64,000 nucleotides of DNA, taken from contig JABBOV010000018.1 of assembly GCA_012927625.1 (NCBI GenBank), positions 1 to 64,000 on the forward strand, in the 5' to 3' direction. Origin of the DNA: Glaciimonas sp. (lineage in GTDB: Bacteria; Pseudomonadota; Gammaproteobacteria; Burkholderiales; Burkholderiaceae_D). Made by a program: the position numbers and the translations under genes. This document shows positions 9,599-19,747 of this stretch, piece by piece. Positions within the stretch are counted from its first letter, which is position 1. Every line of letters begins with the position of its first letter. Under the pieces are notes generated by a model. It was not told where the DNA came from. It saw only the letters and a list, made by a program, of their open reading frames with translations, and made no database searches.

Positions 9599-9618
9599 TA
9601 CTGTTTAAATATACAGTA
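9599..9618. promoter_or_regulatory. LexA box (SOS operator)
   Basis: TACTGTTTAAATATACAGTA fits the Escherichia coli-type LexA consensus (CTGT, eight bases, ACAG) with almost perfect dyad symmetry. It lies 44 bases upstream of the imuA ATG and is the expected control site for imuA-imuB-dnaE2. Confidence 0.93.
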
Positions 9619-9710
9619 GTATTGGCAGGCCGCTTATGCAAATTACTTATGGAAGAAGCTGTCGGGTATATTTAAAAGATGTACTTTTGCCGCTTTGAAA
9701 CACCGCAAAG

Positions 9711-10140
9711 TTAAGGTTCTTTTTTAACTGGCTCTATCAAATGGGGCGCATTGTTGCCGGCCCGGTTGACCTCCTTGCTCACCGGATACCACACAAAATA
9801 ATCTTCACGCAGGGTGGCGGTTCGGGCTATTTGTTCGGCTTGTTGGTAGGAAATGCCGGTATCCATCCACAGCAGCGCCTCTTCAACACTGAGCGCAAGC
9901 GGGCGACGGCCGTGAATGTCGAGCATGCCGCCGGCCACATCATCGGTGACGATCACGAACCCCGCACCAGCATGATCCGGTTCACCTGGGTGATGATTGG
10001 TCAATGCCGCCAGAAACAGCGGTTCGTCTGACTTGGCGCGGATATACCAGGGTTGCTTGCTGCCTTTTTCACCAACCCATTCATACCAGCCATTGGCAGG
10101 AACGATGATCCGGCCATGTTTCATCAGGCTGCGGTAATAC
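9711..10140 (-). pseudogene. SRAP/YedK-like abasic-site protein, 5' part removed by a transposon
   Basis: The frame reads YYRSLMKHGRIIVPANGWYE, then GAGFVIVTDDVAGGMLDIHGR and ends at 9711. These are the core and C-terminal parts of YedK/HMCES proteins, which crosslink to abasic sites in single-stranded DNA through Cys2. The N-terminal ~95 residues, including Cys2, are missing because the inverted repeat of the Tn3-type element begins at 10141. The internal ATG at 10124 could only give an inactive fragment. The family is often SOS-linked, which suits its place beside imuA. Confidence 0.85.
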
Positions 10141-10173
10141 GGGGTTGTACGCCCTAATCCACGAAAATTTCAG
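10141..10173 (+). repeat. Tn3-family terminal inverted repeat, left
   Basis: 33 bases beginning GGGGTTGTACGCCCTAATCC, the exact reverse complement of 19748-19780. A GGGG start and a length in the mid-thirties are standard for Tn3-family ends. Confidence 0.92.
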
Positions 10174-10490
10174 ATTCCCCGGTTTTCTCAGCGTCCCAGC
10201 ATCTTTTGACCGTCTTGGCGCAGTGTGCCGACATGTAATGCTCATGCTTCGTGATCGGCTTGCGCTCGACCTCGCTCCAGTCAAAGCGGAAGAAGGCATG
10301 TTTAGCCTTGAAATAGCCGATCTGCAAGAGGCAGTAGACTTGGGCATGGAGGCCGGGACGACTGCTGGCGAACGCAAGTTCGGTTTCCGTCAAGGCCAGA
10401 TATTCCAGCCGCTGTGCATCGTCGAAGTCCGGCAGGCCGCTGCTCGGCGCCGGACAAGACGGTCAGGCGCTCGCTCTTTGCGATCTGCAT
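10154..10490 (-). pseudogene. Tn3-family transposase, N-terminal fragment
   Basis: ATG 10490 (MQIAKSERLTVLSG) begins three bases after the tnpR stop, the normal tnpR-tnpA arrangement. After one frameshift it continues LPDFDDAQRLEYLAL, AQVYCLLQIGYFKAKHAFF and FDWSEVE, the DUF4158 N-terminal DNA-binding part of Tn3 transposases. It then runs into unrelated sequence and stops in the inverted repeat, so roughly 900 codons are missing. Confidence 0.8.
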
Positions 10491-10493
10491 GCG

Positions 10494-11054
10494 TTACTCC
10501 GGCGCTCGTAAATATTGGTACAGCGTTTCCCGGCTGATGCCGAACTCGCGAGCGAGTGCGGCTTTTTGTTCGCCGGCAGCGGCCCGCTGCCGTAGCTCGG
10601 CAATCTCCAGATCGGAGAGAGATTTCTTGCGGCCACGATAGGCGCCGCGTTGTTTAGCCAAGGCGATGCCTTCGCGCTGGCGCTCGCGTATCAGGGAGCG
10701 TTCGAACTCAGCGAACGCTCCCATGACCGACAGCATGAGGTTTGCCATCGGCGAGTCTTCGCCGGTAAAATTGAGATGTTCCTTGACGAACTCGATATGC
10801 ACGCCGCGTTGCGTCAGCGTTTGCACGATGCGGCGCAAATCATCGAGATTACGCGCCAGGCGATCCATACTATGCACCACCACGGTGTCGCCCGTGCGGG
10901 CGAAACTCGTCAGCGCTTCCAGTTCCGGCCGCTTGATATCCTTGCCCGATGCTTTGTCAGTAAAAGAACGATCAACCTTGATGCCGTCAAGTTGCCGTTC
11001 CGGGTTCTGGTCGAACGTGCTGACCCGGATGTATCCAATGCGCTGTCCGATCAT
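10494..11054 (-). CDS. tnpR: Tn3-family resolvase (serine recombinase) TnpR
   Basis: 186 residues. The catalytic domain begins IGYIRVSTFDQNPERQL with the nucleophilic Ser in RVST, then HSMDRLARNLDDL and EFVKEHLNFTG; the C-terminus carries a helix-turn-helix (ALAREFGISRETLYQYL). It resolves cointegrates at the res site just upstream. It is apparently intact, although the tnpA behind it is deleted. Start ATG 11054 is the family start (MIGQRIGYIRVS). Confidence 0.93.
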   Translation of the reverse strand: MIGQRIGYIRVSTFDQNPERQLDGIKVDRSFTDKASGKDIKRPELEALTSFARTGDTVVVHSMDRLARNLDDLRRIVQTLTQRGVHIEFVKEHLNFTGEDSPMANLMLSVMGAFAEFERSLIRERQREGIALAKQRGAYRGRKKSLSDLEIAELRQRAAAGEQKAALAREFGISRETLYQYLRAPE

Positions 11055-11059
11055 AGAAT

Positions 11060-11175
11060 TTCCTGCTAAATGTCAGGAAAGACTCTATGACATTTAATGA
11101 GATATGTCAATAAATTCGAAATTTGATCCTATCCTGACGTAGTTTGCATACAGCATCTGACATCAGGATAGGGTG
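11060..11175. promoter_or_regulatory. Probable res site of the Tn3-type transposon
   Basis: The spacer upstream of tnpR holds repeated TGTCA/TGACA half-sites: TGTCAGGA at 11070-11077, TATGACA at 11087-11093, ATATGTCAA at 11102-11110 and an interrupted palindrome CCTATCCTGA to TCAGGATAGG at about 11129-11171. This arrangement of paired half-sites before tnpR is expected for resolvase subsites, which also allow TnpR to repress itself. Exact subsite borders cannot be fixed by eye. Confidence 0.6.
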
Positions 11176-11234
11176 TACTTCAGCCTGACAGCCGGTTTAC
11201 CGACGCGAAAGCCACAGAATCAGCTCGAAAGAGC

Positions 11235-12164
11235 TTAAGTCGGTTGACGGTTCCATTGCTCCCCGCACCCCATGTACGCGCTCAACCCCGCAACAAGTGC
11301 CGCGAAAGTTGCCACGCAGCGTGCGCTTTGGCGCAGGTCCTCATGCATCGCGACCCAAGTGTCCATCGTGATCGACAACTGGGTAGGCAGCAAACGCACC
11401 AGCGCCTTGTCTCTCGCTGCCAGCGTCGATTGACATATGCCGATGCCGAAGCCGGCGCGGATGGCTGCCAGTTGCGCAAGATCGCTGTCGGCCCGGAATG
11501 CCAGGGCGGCGCGCGAGTACCAGGGGAATTGATCCTGCAGCCGGCGGATGAACGCGCCCTCGTTATCGAAACCGATGAGCGTATGACCAGAGACCTCGGC
11601 GAGCGATTTCGGGGTGCCGTACGTTGCCAGGTAGCGCTTGTGCGCGTGCAACCCAACTTCGATGCCGCCCACGCGCTTGGCCACCAGCGCGTCCTGCACC
11701 GGCCTATACATCCGCACGGCGATATCCGCTTCGCGATGCAGCAAATCGCCCGTCTTGTTTGACGTCACCAGCTCGATGCTCAGCGCGGGGTGCTCGTTCC
11801 TCAGTGCCGCGAGGATGGGCGGCAGCACTTCGACACTGATGATCTCGCTCGCGGTGAGGCGCACCGTGCCGCGAACGCCGGTACCGTGGCTGCTGGCCAC
11901 CCGGCGCAGCGCCGCCGTGGTGGTGGCGACGCTGGCGGCATAAGGCTTCAGTTCCAGCGCGGCATCGGTGGGGGCGAAGCCGTCGAAGGAACGGATAAAG
12001 AGCTTCAACCCCAGCGCCGTCTCCAGGTTGTCGATGTGACGACCAACGGTCGGCTGCGTCAGGCCCATCGCGCGTCCAGCCGCCGACAGCGAGCCTGTCT
12101 CTAGCACTTTTATGAAGGTCCGGTACCACTCCCAGCTCGGTTCGTTTTCAGTCATCGTATTCAA
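11235..12164 (-). CDS. LysR-family transcriptional regulator (transposon passenger)
   Basis: 309 residues. N-terminal winged HTH with TGSLSAAGRAMGLTQPTVGR (about 28-47) and an effector-binding domain starting VRGTVRLTASEII. It is divergent from the epimerase-like gene across a 340-base spacer and probably controls it. The last codons overlap a sequence (11235-11280) that is nearly identical to the ends of the MITE-like repeats at 20.7-22.7 kb, so the present C-terminus may have been formed by that repeat. The effector is unknown. Confidence 0.85.
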   Translation of the reverse strand: MNTMTENEPSWEWYRTFIKVLETGSLSAAGRAMGLTQPTVGRHIDNLETALGLKLFIRSFDGFAPTDAALELKPYAASVATTTAALRRVASSHGTGVRGTVRLTASEIISVEVLPPILAALRNEHPALSIELVTSNKTGDLLHREADIAVRMYRPVQDALVAKRVGGIEVGLHAHKRYLATYGTPKSLAEVSGHTLIGFDNEGAFIRRLQDQFPWYSRAALAFRADSDLAQLAAIRAGFGIGICQSTLAARDKALVRLLPTQLSITMDTWVAMHEDLRQSARCVATFAALVAGLSAYMGCGEQWNRQPT

Positions 12165-12504
12165 TTATTTATAGTCGCTATAGGATATTAGGCAATTTTC
12201 ATTTACCCGTCAATTCTGCATACTGCCTTCTCCGACAGCAAAGACCAACCGACTTTTACAGAGCCTTTCATGAACACCTCGACTATCGCTCAGACATTGC
12301 CCTGCCGTACCGAATGGAATCTGGCCGTCTGGGCGAGACGGATTGGCATCGCGGTGTTCGCGGCTGCGCTTGAAAGCTGGCTGCGGTTTCCGATCCAGCA
12401 TCTGCTCGATGGCTACTTGCAATCGTCAATGTCCCGAATCTCGTCGGTCGCCACTTCTGTTTTTCACCTCCGTTCGCACTGAACCCAACCCAAGGAGAAT
12501 CGTC

Positions 12505-13485
12505 ATGTCCAAAATCGCTCTATTCGGCGCTGCAGGTGCCATCGGCCGAAGCATTGCCGCCGCCATCAGTGGCAACGGCCAACCCTATCGCGTTGTCGGA
12601 CGCACCGAAGCGAGCCTGCGCAAGGCGTTCGGTACAGACCCCCTGGCTGAAATTGTCACCTGGAACCCCGATTCGCCAGCCTCGGTCCAGGCAGCCGCTG
12701 CGGGTATCGAGACGCTGATCTACCTGGTCGGCGTCGACTACACAAAGTTTGCGCTCCATCCCGAGGTTATGCGTAAGACGCTCGCCGGCGCGATCGCCGC
12801 TGGCGTCAAGAACATCGTCCTCATCGGCACCGTGTATGCATATGGTCGGCCGAAAACACGACCGGTGCGCGAAGACCATCCGCGCGAGCCGCACACCTTC
12901 AAGGGGCGCATGCGCAAGGCCCAGGAAGACCTGGTGATGCAGGCGCACGCCGATGGCCACATCCGCGCGACCGTGCTGCGTCTGGCGGATTTTTATGGAC
13001 CTGGCGTAGAAGCCAGCTATCTGCATGGCGCAGCGAAAGCAGCCGTGCAAGGGGGCACCGCGGACATGGTCGGCCCGCTCGACTTGCCCCATGAGTTCTG
13101 CTTTGTACTAGATGTCGGCCCCGTTGTCGCCAAGCTGGTCGATACTCCCGCCGCGTTCGGGAAAATCTGGCACTTCGGCGGCGCCAGCGTCACGACGCAG
13201 CGCGAACTGGTGTCGGAGATGGAGCGTCAGACTGGAAGGAAGCTGAAGCTCCGCGTGGTGGGCAAGACCATGCTGCGCCTGATCGGCTTGTTCGTCCCGA
13301 TCATGCGGGAAATGGTCGAGATGCACTATCTGGTGACCGAACCCGTGATCATGGACGACTCGGCTCTTCAACGGCTAATCGGCCCGCTTCACAAGACGTC
13401 TTATGCGGAAGGCATACGGCAAACACTGGCCGCCGTGGCTAACGGTCGCACCATTGCAAGCGTTAGCCTGAGGAGCCATCCATGA
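12505..13485 (+). CDS. NAD(P)-binding epimerase/dehydratase-like protein
   Basis: 326 residues from ATG 12505 behind AAGGAGA. The Rossmann motif GAAGAIGRSIAAAI is at residues 7-20; further segments are LIGTVYAYGRPKTRPVREDHP and LRLADFYGPGV, as in extended SDR proteins of the atypical NmrA/NAD-epimerase kind. A Tyr in the usual Tyr-x3-Lys position is not evident, so catalysis is uncertain. It is divergent from lysR, and its stop overlaps the start of the DUF4260 frame (ATGA). Passenger gene of the transposon; substrate unknown. Confidence 0.8.
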   Translation: MSKIALFGAAGAIGRSIAAAISGNGQPYRVVGRTEASLRKAFGTDPLAEIVTWNPDSPASVQAAAAGIETLIYLVGVDYTKFALHPEVMRKTLAGAIAAGVKNIVLIGTVYAYGRPKTRPVREDHPREPHTFKGRMRKAQEDLVMQAHADGHIRATVLRLADFYGPGVEASYLHGAAKAAVQGGTADMVGPLDLPHEFCFVLDVGPVVAKLVDTPAAFGKIWHFGGASVTTQRELVSEMERQTGRKLKLRVVGKTMLRLIGLFVPIMREMVEMHYLVTEPVIMDDSALQRLIGPLHKTSYAEGIRQTLAAVANGRTIASVSLRSHP

Positions 13486-13924
13486 AACAGTTAACTTCCG
13501 CCACTTCCACGCCCATCACCCCTTTCGTATTCGCCGTGCGCAGTTGGCCGCTCCTTCTGCTGCGCTTGGAGGTACTGGCCGCGCTGGCGGCGGCGGTTCT
13601 GGCCTACCGCGCGTTGGGCGGCGGCTGGGCGCACTTTGTCTGGCTGTTCTTGGTGCCGGCCTGTCCATGCTGGCCTACGTGGCTGGCAAGCGGGTTGGTT
13701 CTGTGGCATACAACGCTGCGCACAGCTATGTGGGTCCGGCGTTGCTGGCGACGCTGGGTCAAGCAATGGCGCTGCCTGAGTGCCTGCTGCTGGCGCTGAT
13801 CTGGGTGGCTCACATAGGGATGGACCGCGCGTTGGGCTACGGCCTGAAGTACGCCACGGGCTTTGGAGACACCCATCTAGGCCGTAAAGGCCGCACGGGT
13901 CTGTCGGCCGTGCAGTCGCGCTGA
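13482..13924 (+). pseudogene. DUF4260 membrane protein, frameshifted
   Basis: From ATG 13482 the frame reads a hydrophobic N-terminus (SWPLLLLRLEVLAALAAAVL, WAHFVWLFLVP). At about 13661 the expected continuation moves to the next frame (LSMLAYVAGKRVGSVAYN, PALLATLGQAM, WVAHIGMDRALGYGLKY) and ends at 13924. One missing base in GCCGGCCTG explains it. DUF4260 proteins are small integral membrane proteins of unknown function. The gene was translationally coupled to the epimerase-like gene by ATGA. Confidence 0.8.
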
Positions 13925-14061
13925 AGCGGCGCACTGCCTGTGCGTTGACCAGGACGACGCCTTGCTTAACAGGCCATTAAAAAAGACATTTTCGCTGAAT
14001 TAATTAGACCACCGCTGCGAACGTCTACCCCCACAAATAACCCATGAATGAACGGAGTTCT

Positions 14062-14280
14062 ATGCCTACTACACCTATTTCACATTGGCGCAGGTGCCCC
14101 CCGATTGCCATAGCATTGGCTGGCAGCCCTGTTGTTGGTCCAACACTCAGGTGCCAACATCGAACAGGTAGCGTTCGCCGCAGAGAACGACATGGCGATG
14201 TCTAAGATCACGATTCCGCACCACCAGGGAGCGATTAACGCAGCGCTCGCCGAGTTGGAGTTGGGGCGACGAAATTTTAT
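14062..14280 (+). pseudogene. DUF305 protein remnant
   Basis: A frame containing FAAENDMAMSKI and TIPHHQGAINAALAELELGR retains the PHHQGAI signature of DUF305 proteins, which are small periplasmic proteins found in metal-handling operons. The start region (MPTTPISHW) is in another frame, and the segment between the ENDMAM and PHHQ motifs is far shorter than normal. It ends at the start of the adjacent tnpA. Confidence 0.55.
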
Positions 14281-14321
14281 AGGACTCCGGCATATCCCCA
14301 ATAGTTTCTTGAAAGCACCAC

Positions 14322-15183
14322 ATGCGCGGTGACCCCAATGCGCGACTGACCATCCTTTCTGAGGTCGAAAAAACCGCCCTCTACGGGATTCCAAATTTCG
14401 ACGACTTCCAACGCATCGAATTCTTTGCCATGACCGATGCGGAACGTTCCCTCGCATTGGGGCGCAAAAACGTTTTGGCACAGGTCTATTGCCTTCTGCA
14501 AATTGGGTATTTCAAAGCCAAGCAAGCCTTCTTTCAATTCTCGCTTGACGACGTGCAACACGCGGACATTGCCTTCCTTTTGCAGCGATATTTCCCGGGT
14601 CAGACGCTGGTCAGCGCGCCGTTACACAACAGCGAATACTACGTGCAGCGCAATAAAGTTGCCAAATTGTTTGGCTACCGCATGTGCTCAGACGACGATC
14701 TGCCAGCGTTGCGGGCCAAGGCAATACTGCTGGCACGCACGGACGTGACCCCCACCTTCTTGCTGGGTGAACTGATGGTATTCCTGATTGGCCAGCGCAT
14801 CGTGCGACCAGGCTACACCACGTTGCAAGACCTGATCACGAATGCACTATCAGTCGAGCGTGACCGTCTGGAAAGACTTGTCGAAACAGACCTGACCGAT
14901 ACAGCACGCAAAGCGCTGCAACAACTGCTGGAACGCGATGATGCCCTGTCTGAATTGGCGGCGCTCAAGCAGGACGCCAAGAGCTTTCGCTACCTCCAGA
15001 TGGGCATGGAGCGCCAAAAGCGTCTCACCCTGCCCCGTGTACGCCATCGCCAAAGCCCTGCTACCAAGCCTTGATGTCTCGCAGCTCAACATCGCCTACT
15101 ACGCCAGTCTGGCCAATTTTTACACCATCTACGATTTACGGCGATTCAAGCCCGGCCAGACCAACCTCTATTTGCTAAGCTAG
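14322..15183 (+). pseudogene. Tn3-family transposase, N-terminal part (split copy)
   Basis: MRGDPNARLTILSEVEK opens a DUF4158 N-terminal domain (LYGIPNFDDFQRIEFFAM, LAQVYCLLQIGYFKAKQAFF). At about 15040 a one-base loss shifts the frame, and the homology continues as VYAIAKALLPSLDVSQLN and FYTIYDLRRFKPGQTNLYL until a stop at 15183. The IS21-family element starts ten bases later. The matching C-terminal part is at 17844-19727, but about 150-200 residues between the two parts appear to be gone. Confidence 0.85.
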
Positions 15184-15397
15184 GCCTAGCAGTGTTGGCG
15201 CCGATTAAATATTGACCCACCGTGCCGATTGAATATTGACCTAGGGCTGGGTGCTGCGTTTCCATCAGCAGCTGTGGATAACTATACCAAATAGCGTGGT
15301 TTCGAAGTTTTCTATTCTCTCGTTTTTCGTCAGCCAGAATGCGCGGGGAAATGCGCGAAGGGCGAAGCCCGTAGCACATTTCTCCGCGCGCGCTTGA

Positions 15398-16201
15398 TTA
15401 GAGCGGCTCGTCAGCCGATGTTTCCTTGGCGCCCTTCTGGGCTTGCTCCCGCGCCTTGATCCGCGATTTTGCCGCCATGCTGCTGTGCTGGAACCGGTAC
15501 GAATCATTGCCGGTCTCGACGATATGACAATGATGGGTAAGCCGATCCAGCAATGCCGTGGTCATTTTGGCGTCGCCAAATACGCTCGACCATTCGGCAA
15601 AGCTGAGATTGGTCGTAATGACGACGCTGGTGTGCTCGTACAGTTTGGACAGCAGGTGGAACAGCAAGGCGCCGCCAGCCTGACTGAATGGCAGATATCC
15701 AAGCTCATCGAGTATGACGAGATCCATGCGCATCAATGACAGCGCGATCCGGCCAGCCTTGCCATCACGCTTTTCTTTCTCCAAGGTATTGACCAGATCG
15801 ACTGTGGAATAGAAACGGACACGCTTGCCATGGGACTCAATGCCGGCCACAGCGATGGCAGTCGCCAAATGCGTTTTCCCCGTACCAGGACCACCGATAA
15901 GGACTGCGTTCTGCGCCGTATCCGTAAACGACAGCGTCGCCAGCTGTTTGACCAGCCGTTGATCGACCCTGGAAGATTCGAAGTCGAATCCAGCCAGATC
16001 ACGATGCATAGGGAATTTGGCCGCGGTCATCTGGTGCCGGATCGAACGCATGCCACGGTCCGTATTTTCCGCTTGCAGCAGGTGCTCGATCAGCCATTTT
16101 GAAGACGCCGTTGATGTTTCACCTTGCTCCATCAAATCCATCCAGGCGCTGACCATCCCATACAGGCGAAGATCCTTGAGTTCCTTCGCGACGTCACGCA
16201 T
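15398..16201 (-). CDS. istB: IS21-family transposition helper ATPase IstB
   Basis: 267 residues from ATG 16201 ([16 protein letters not shown]), overlapping the istA stop by eight bases. AAA+ motifs are intact: Walker [17 protein letters not shown] (about 99-114) and Walker [12 protein letters not shown]. The DnaA-like ATPase loads the IstA transposase onto target DNA. The C-terminal [13 protein letters not shown] segment equals the IstB fragment at the left window edge, showing that at least two related IS21 elements are present. Confidence 0.95.
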   Translation of the reverse strand: MRDVAKELKDLRLYGMVSAWMDLMEQGETSTASSKWLIEHLLQAENTDRGMRSIRHQMTAAKFPMHRDLAGFDFESSRVDQRLVKQLATLSFTDTAQNAVLIGGPGTGKTHLATAIAVAGIESHGKRVRFYSTVDLVNTLEKEKRDGKAGRIALSLMRMDLVILDELGYLPFSQAGGALLFHLLSKLYEHTSVVITTNLSFAEWSSVFGDAKMTTALLDRLTHHCHIVETGNDSYRFQHSSMAAKSRIKAREQAQKGAKETSADEPL

Positions 16202-17714
16202 GGTCGGCCTCCACGGCATAAATTGCCACGTCGTCAATGCCGCGCAGGCTGTCGTACCTGCTGGTGTTGGCGACCGGCGCTTCGGTCAATTGCAGGCTCG
16301 TCTCCACGCACGCCGGTGCGGGACTAGCATTTAGTCGCGCCAGCACATTTTCCACATGTTCGGCGCTGAGTACCCCGGACTCGATCACCAATTCCACCGC
16401 CACCAATACCGCTGGCAATCCGGCTGCAGGCACCGCAGCGAGTACTTGCGCCATCACTTTGCCGCCGCCGTCGAGCCGCAGCAGGCCCTGTTTCAAACGC
16501 AATAATGGCGCCGGCATGTCGGTAAAGGGGGCGCCGTTGCGCAGCGCGCCCGGCTTGCGCTCGATGAGCGGGATGTAGTGCTGCCAGTCGTAGCAAACTT
16601 GACCGCGCTCGGTCAGCCGGTCGTGGCTGGCGACGATGGCGTCTCCTGCCACGACACTGATCCGATTCGGATAGAGCCCGGTGCTGACCATGTGGCCGGC
16701 AAATTCGCACGGCACGGAGTAGCGGTTTCGATGCGCCGTGATCAGGCATGTCGAGGATACCCGCGCTGGTTTTTCCACATAGCCGTCAAATGGGGTGGGC
16801 ATCGGGATCATCTGGGCGCGTTCCTGCTCCAGCATGTCTGCCACGCTGAATTGCGCGTGTTCAGGATGACGCAATTCGTCCCATAGCAACCGACACTGTT
16901 CACCGAGCCATGCATTGAGTTCCGTGAACGAGCCAAATTGACGGGCTTGCGCATCCAGCCAGATGCGCCGGCGACTATCCTGCACATTCTTCTCCACCAC
17001 GCCTTTCTCCCAGTCGGAGGCCCTGTTGCAGAAGTCGGTATCAAACAGATAGTGCGAACACATCGTCGCAAAGCGCGCATTGACGGTACGGCTCTTGCCC
17101 TTATTAACCTTGTCGACCGCCGTTTTCATGTTGTCGTAGATGCCGCGTCTGGGAACCCCGCCCAGTGCCGTCAGAGAGCGGGTATGAGCGTCGAACAGCA
17201 TTTCATGGCCTTGACTTGGATAGGCCACGAGCCAGAAGGCGCGGTTGGCGCACAGCTTCAGATGGGACACCTGAATGCGTCGGTAGATGCCGCCAATAAG
17301 CAGGCCTTCTTCGCTCCAGTCAAACTGAAACGCCTCGCCCAGATCGAACGTCAACGGCACAAATGCATAGGGCTCCTTGCCTTCGCCGCTGCGCCAGTCG
17401 CGGATGAAATCGGTCACGCGGCTATAGCCGCCTGCATAGCCGTCCCGCTTAATTTGTATGAACAGCGCCTTGGCCGTGCGCCGGTTTTGCTTGATGCGAT
17501 GCGCGTCAGCTTTGAGAGCCAGTATCAAAGTTTCATGGAATGCGGCCAGCTTACCTGGCACCTCATTCCTGCGGTACGTTGGCGTCGCGGCCTCTTCGGG
17601 CATCCTCAGCCATTTGCGTAGTGTGTTGCGCGACAAACCGGTGCGCTTCGTTATTTCGTGCAGCGACAGTTTGTCGCGCACATGCATACGTCGAATCTTG
17701 CCAAACATTTCCAT
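16194..17714 (-). CDS. istA: IS21-family transposase IstA
   Basis: 506 residues from ATG 17714 with AGGTGA seven bases before; a GTG three codons upstream is an alternative. N-terminal HTH ([19 protein letters not shown]) is followed by the DDE integrase core ([14 protein letters not shown] with the first Asp, [13 protein letters not shown] with the second, [10 protein letters not shown] with the Glu). The protein is full length and apparently functional. Confidence 0.93.
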   Translation of the reverse strand: MEMFGKIRRMHVRDKLSLHEITKRTGLSRNTLRKWLRMPEEAATPTYRRNEVPGKLAAFHETLILALKADAHRIKQNRRTAKALFIQIKRDGYAGGYSRVTDFIRDWRSGEGKEPYAFVPLTFDLGEAFQFDWSEEGLLIGGIYRRIQVSHLKLCANRAFWLVAYPSQGHEMLFDAHTRSLTALGGVPRRGIYDNMKTAVDKVNKGKSRTVNARFATMCSHYLFDTDFCNRASDWEKGVVEKNVQDSRRRIWLDAQARQFGSFTELNAWLGEQCRLLWDELRHPEHAQFSVADMLEQERAQMIPMPTPFDGYVEKPARVSSTCLITAHRNRYSVPCEFAGHMVSTGLYPNRISVVAGDAIVASHDRLTERGQVCYDWQHYIPLIERKPGALRNGAPFTDMPAPLLRLKQGLLRLDGGGKVMAQVLAAVPAAGLPAVLVAVELVIESGVLSAEHVENVLARLNASPAPACVETSLQLTEAPVANTSRYDSLRGIDDVAIYAVEADHA

Positions 17715-17843
17715 GGTGATCACCTTTTGTCTCCCGCCTAAAAATTAGGCGGGGGTAGTAGAACACCTGGGTCAATTTTCGATCGGCATACCACCTATAG
17801 ATGGGTCAGTTTTCAGTCGGCGTCAACAACGCCTGTCAGTCAG

Positions 17844-19727
17844 ATGGATTTGCGCTGGCAGGCGGTGGACAAGCAGAGCGGGCTTTGCACGAAGAATCTG
17901 CGGCCGCTGGCCACGGCCTTGGAGTTCGCCAGTAGTAGCGCCAGAGGTAAAGCCTGGCTGGCAGCGTTGCAATGGATGAAAGAGGTCTTTGCTGGCCAAC
18001 AGAGCCTTGCCAAGCAGCCGCTGGCTAAGATTCCGCCGCGCACCATACCCAATCGATTGCGCAACTTTTTGCTGAGCTTTGACGAGGAGGGCAAGCCAGT
18101 TGGCCTGCGCGCTGACCGGTACGAATTTTGGGTTTACAGGCAACTGCGCAAGCGCCTCGACACGGGTGACATTTATCTTGATGACAGTGTGCAGCACCGG
18201 CGTTTTGCCGATGACATGGTGTCCATGGAGGCCAAGGCCGACGCCCTCAAGGCACTGAATATCCCTTGGTTGCGTGAGCCGGCTGACCAAACGCTTGATG
18301 CCTTGTTTGTCGAACTGGATAAGCAGTGGCGGGCGTTCGATTCGGAGCTGCGCAGCGGCAAGCTCAAGCACCTGGAGTTTGACCCAGTAAAACAAACGTT
18401 GACGTGGCACCGACCCAAGGCCGACAAGGACAAACAACTGCAGCAAGGCTTCTACGGCAAGCTGCAGGCGCGCGATGTTACCGACGTATTCCGGTTCGTG
18501 AATGAACGGTGCAACTTTCTCTCGGCCATGACACCCTTGCAGCCACGGTACGCCAAAAAAGTCGCCGATGCTGACAGCCTGATGGCTGTGATCATTGCTC
18601 AGGCCATGAACCATGGCAACTTCAAAATGGCTGAGACTTGCAACATCCCATACCACGTCCTGGAGGCCACGCACCAGCAGCACTTGCGACCGGCCACGCT
18701 GATTGGGGCGAGCAACATCCTCAGCAATTTCATTGCCAGCCTGCCCATCTTCCCGTATTACTCCATCGACTTGAACGTGCTGTACGGTAGCGTGGACGGG
18801 CAAAAGTTCGCCGCCGCCTCTCCGACGCTCAAGGCCCGCCATTCACGCAAGTATTTTGGCATGGACCGTGGCGTTGTCGCCTATACCTTGCTGGCCAACC
18901 ATGTGGCTCTGCAAACCCAGATGCTGAGTGCCAACCAGCATGAGAGCTACTGGGTGTTTGACATCTGCTACAACAACACGTCCGACATTAGGCCGACCAC
19001 GATCACGGGCGACATGCACTGCATCAACATGGCCAACTTTGCCATCCTGCACTGGTTTGGCATGAACCTGGCGCCACGATTCACCAATTTGCATGCCCAG
19101 TTGAAGCACCTCTACTGCGGCCCTGACCAGGAGGGTTATGATAAATTCCTGATTCAGCCAGTGGGACAGATTGACCGTCATCTGATTGCCGCTGAAAAAT
19201 CCAATTTGGATCACATTGCCGCCACCCTGGGTCTCAAGGAAATGAGCCAAAGCGTACTGGTGCGCAAGATCTGCACGCTGTCCGGCCACCACCGCACACG
19301 TAAGGCTCTCTTCGAGTATGACAAGCTGATCCGCACGATCTACACGCTGCGCTACTTGCGCGACCCTCAATTGCAGCGTGATGTCCACCGCTCGGAAAAC
19401 CGCATTGAGTCCTACCACCAGCTGCGCTCCACCATCGCCCAGGTCAACGGCAAGAAGGAACTGACCGGGCGTACCGACCTGGAGGTGGACATCAGCAACC
19501 AGTGTGGTCGGCTGATTGCCAATGTGGTGATAGCCTACAACTCCATGCTGCTGTCAGGGCTGCTTGGCCGGTATCTGGCCGCTGGCAATGAAAAGGCGCT
19601 GGACTTGCTCAGGCGAATTTCACCTGCTGCGTGGCAGCATCTGCATTTCCTGGGGCACTATGCCTTCAGAGGCAAGCACAATCCGATTGATTTGGAGGCT
19701 GTTTTGGCAGGGATTGACTGGGAGTAG
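17844..19727 (+). pseudogene. Tn3-family transposase, C-terminal part (split copy)
   Basis: 627 codons ending 20 bases before the right inverted repeat, the normal position for tnpA. The DDE core is recognisable: IDLNVLYGSVDGQKF with the first Asp, FDICYNNTSDIRP with the second and RSENRIESYHQLRSTIA with the Glu. The frame is uninterrupted, but the N-terminal third lies before the IS21 element in a frameshifted state, so no full transposase can be made from this copy. Confidence 0.9.
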
Positions 19728-19747
19728 GCCATCGACTTTTTGGCAGT

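Larger units (their letters stand above)
15193..17828 (-). mobile_element. IS21-family insertion sequence, complete
   Basis: The ends are imperfect inverted repeats: left TGTTGGCGCCGATTAAATAT and the reverse complement of the right end TGTTGACGCCGACTGAAAAC. Subterminal repeats of ATTGACC/TTGACCY occur inside each end, as usual in this family. It carries istA and istB on the minus strand in the normal overlapping order. No flanking target duplication is evident (CTAGCAG left, ACGCCTG right). It interrupts the right-hand tnpA. Confidence 0.9.

Noticed and set aside
12270-12482. 70-codon plus-strand frame between lysR and the epimerase-like gene
   Set aside because: No ribosome binding site, composition not protein-like after residue 45, no family recognised; it most likely overlaps the divergent promoter region.
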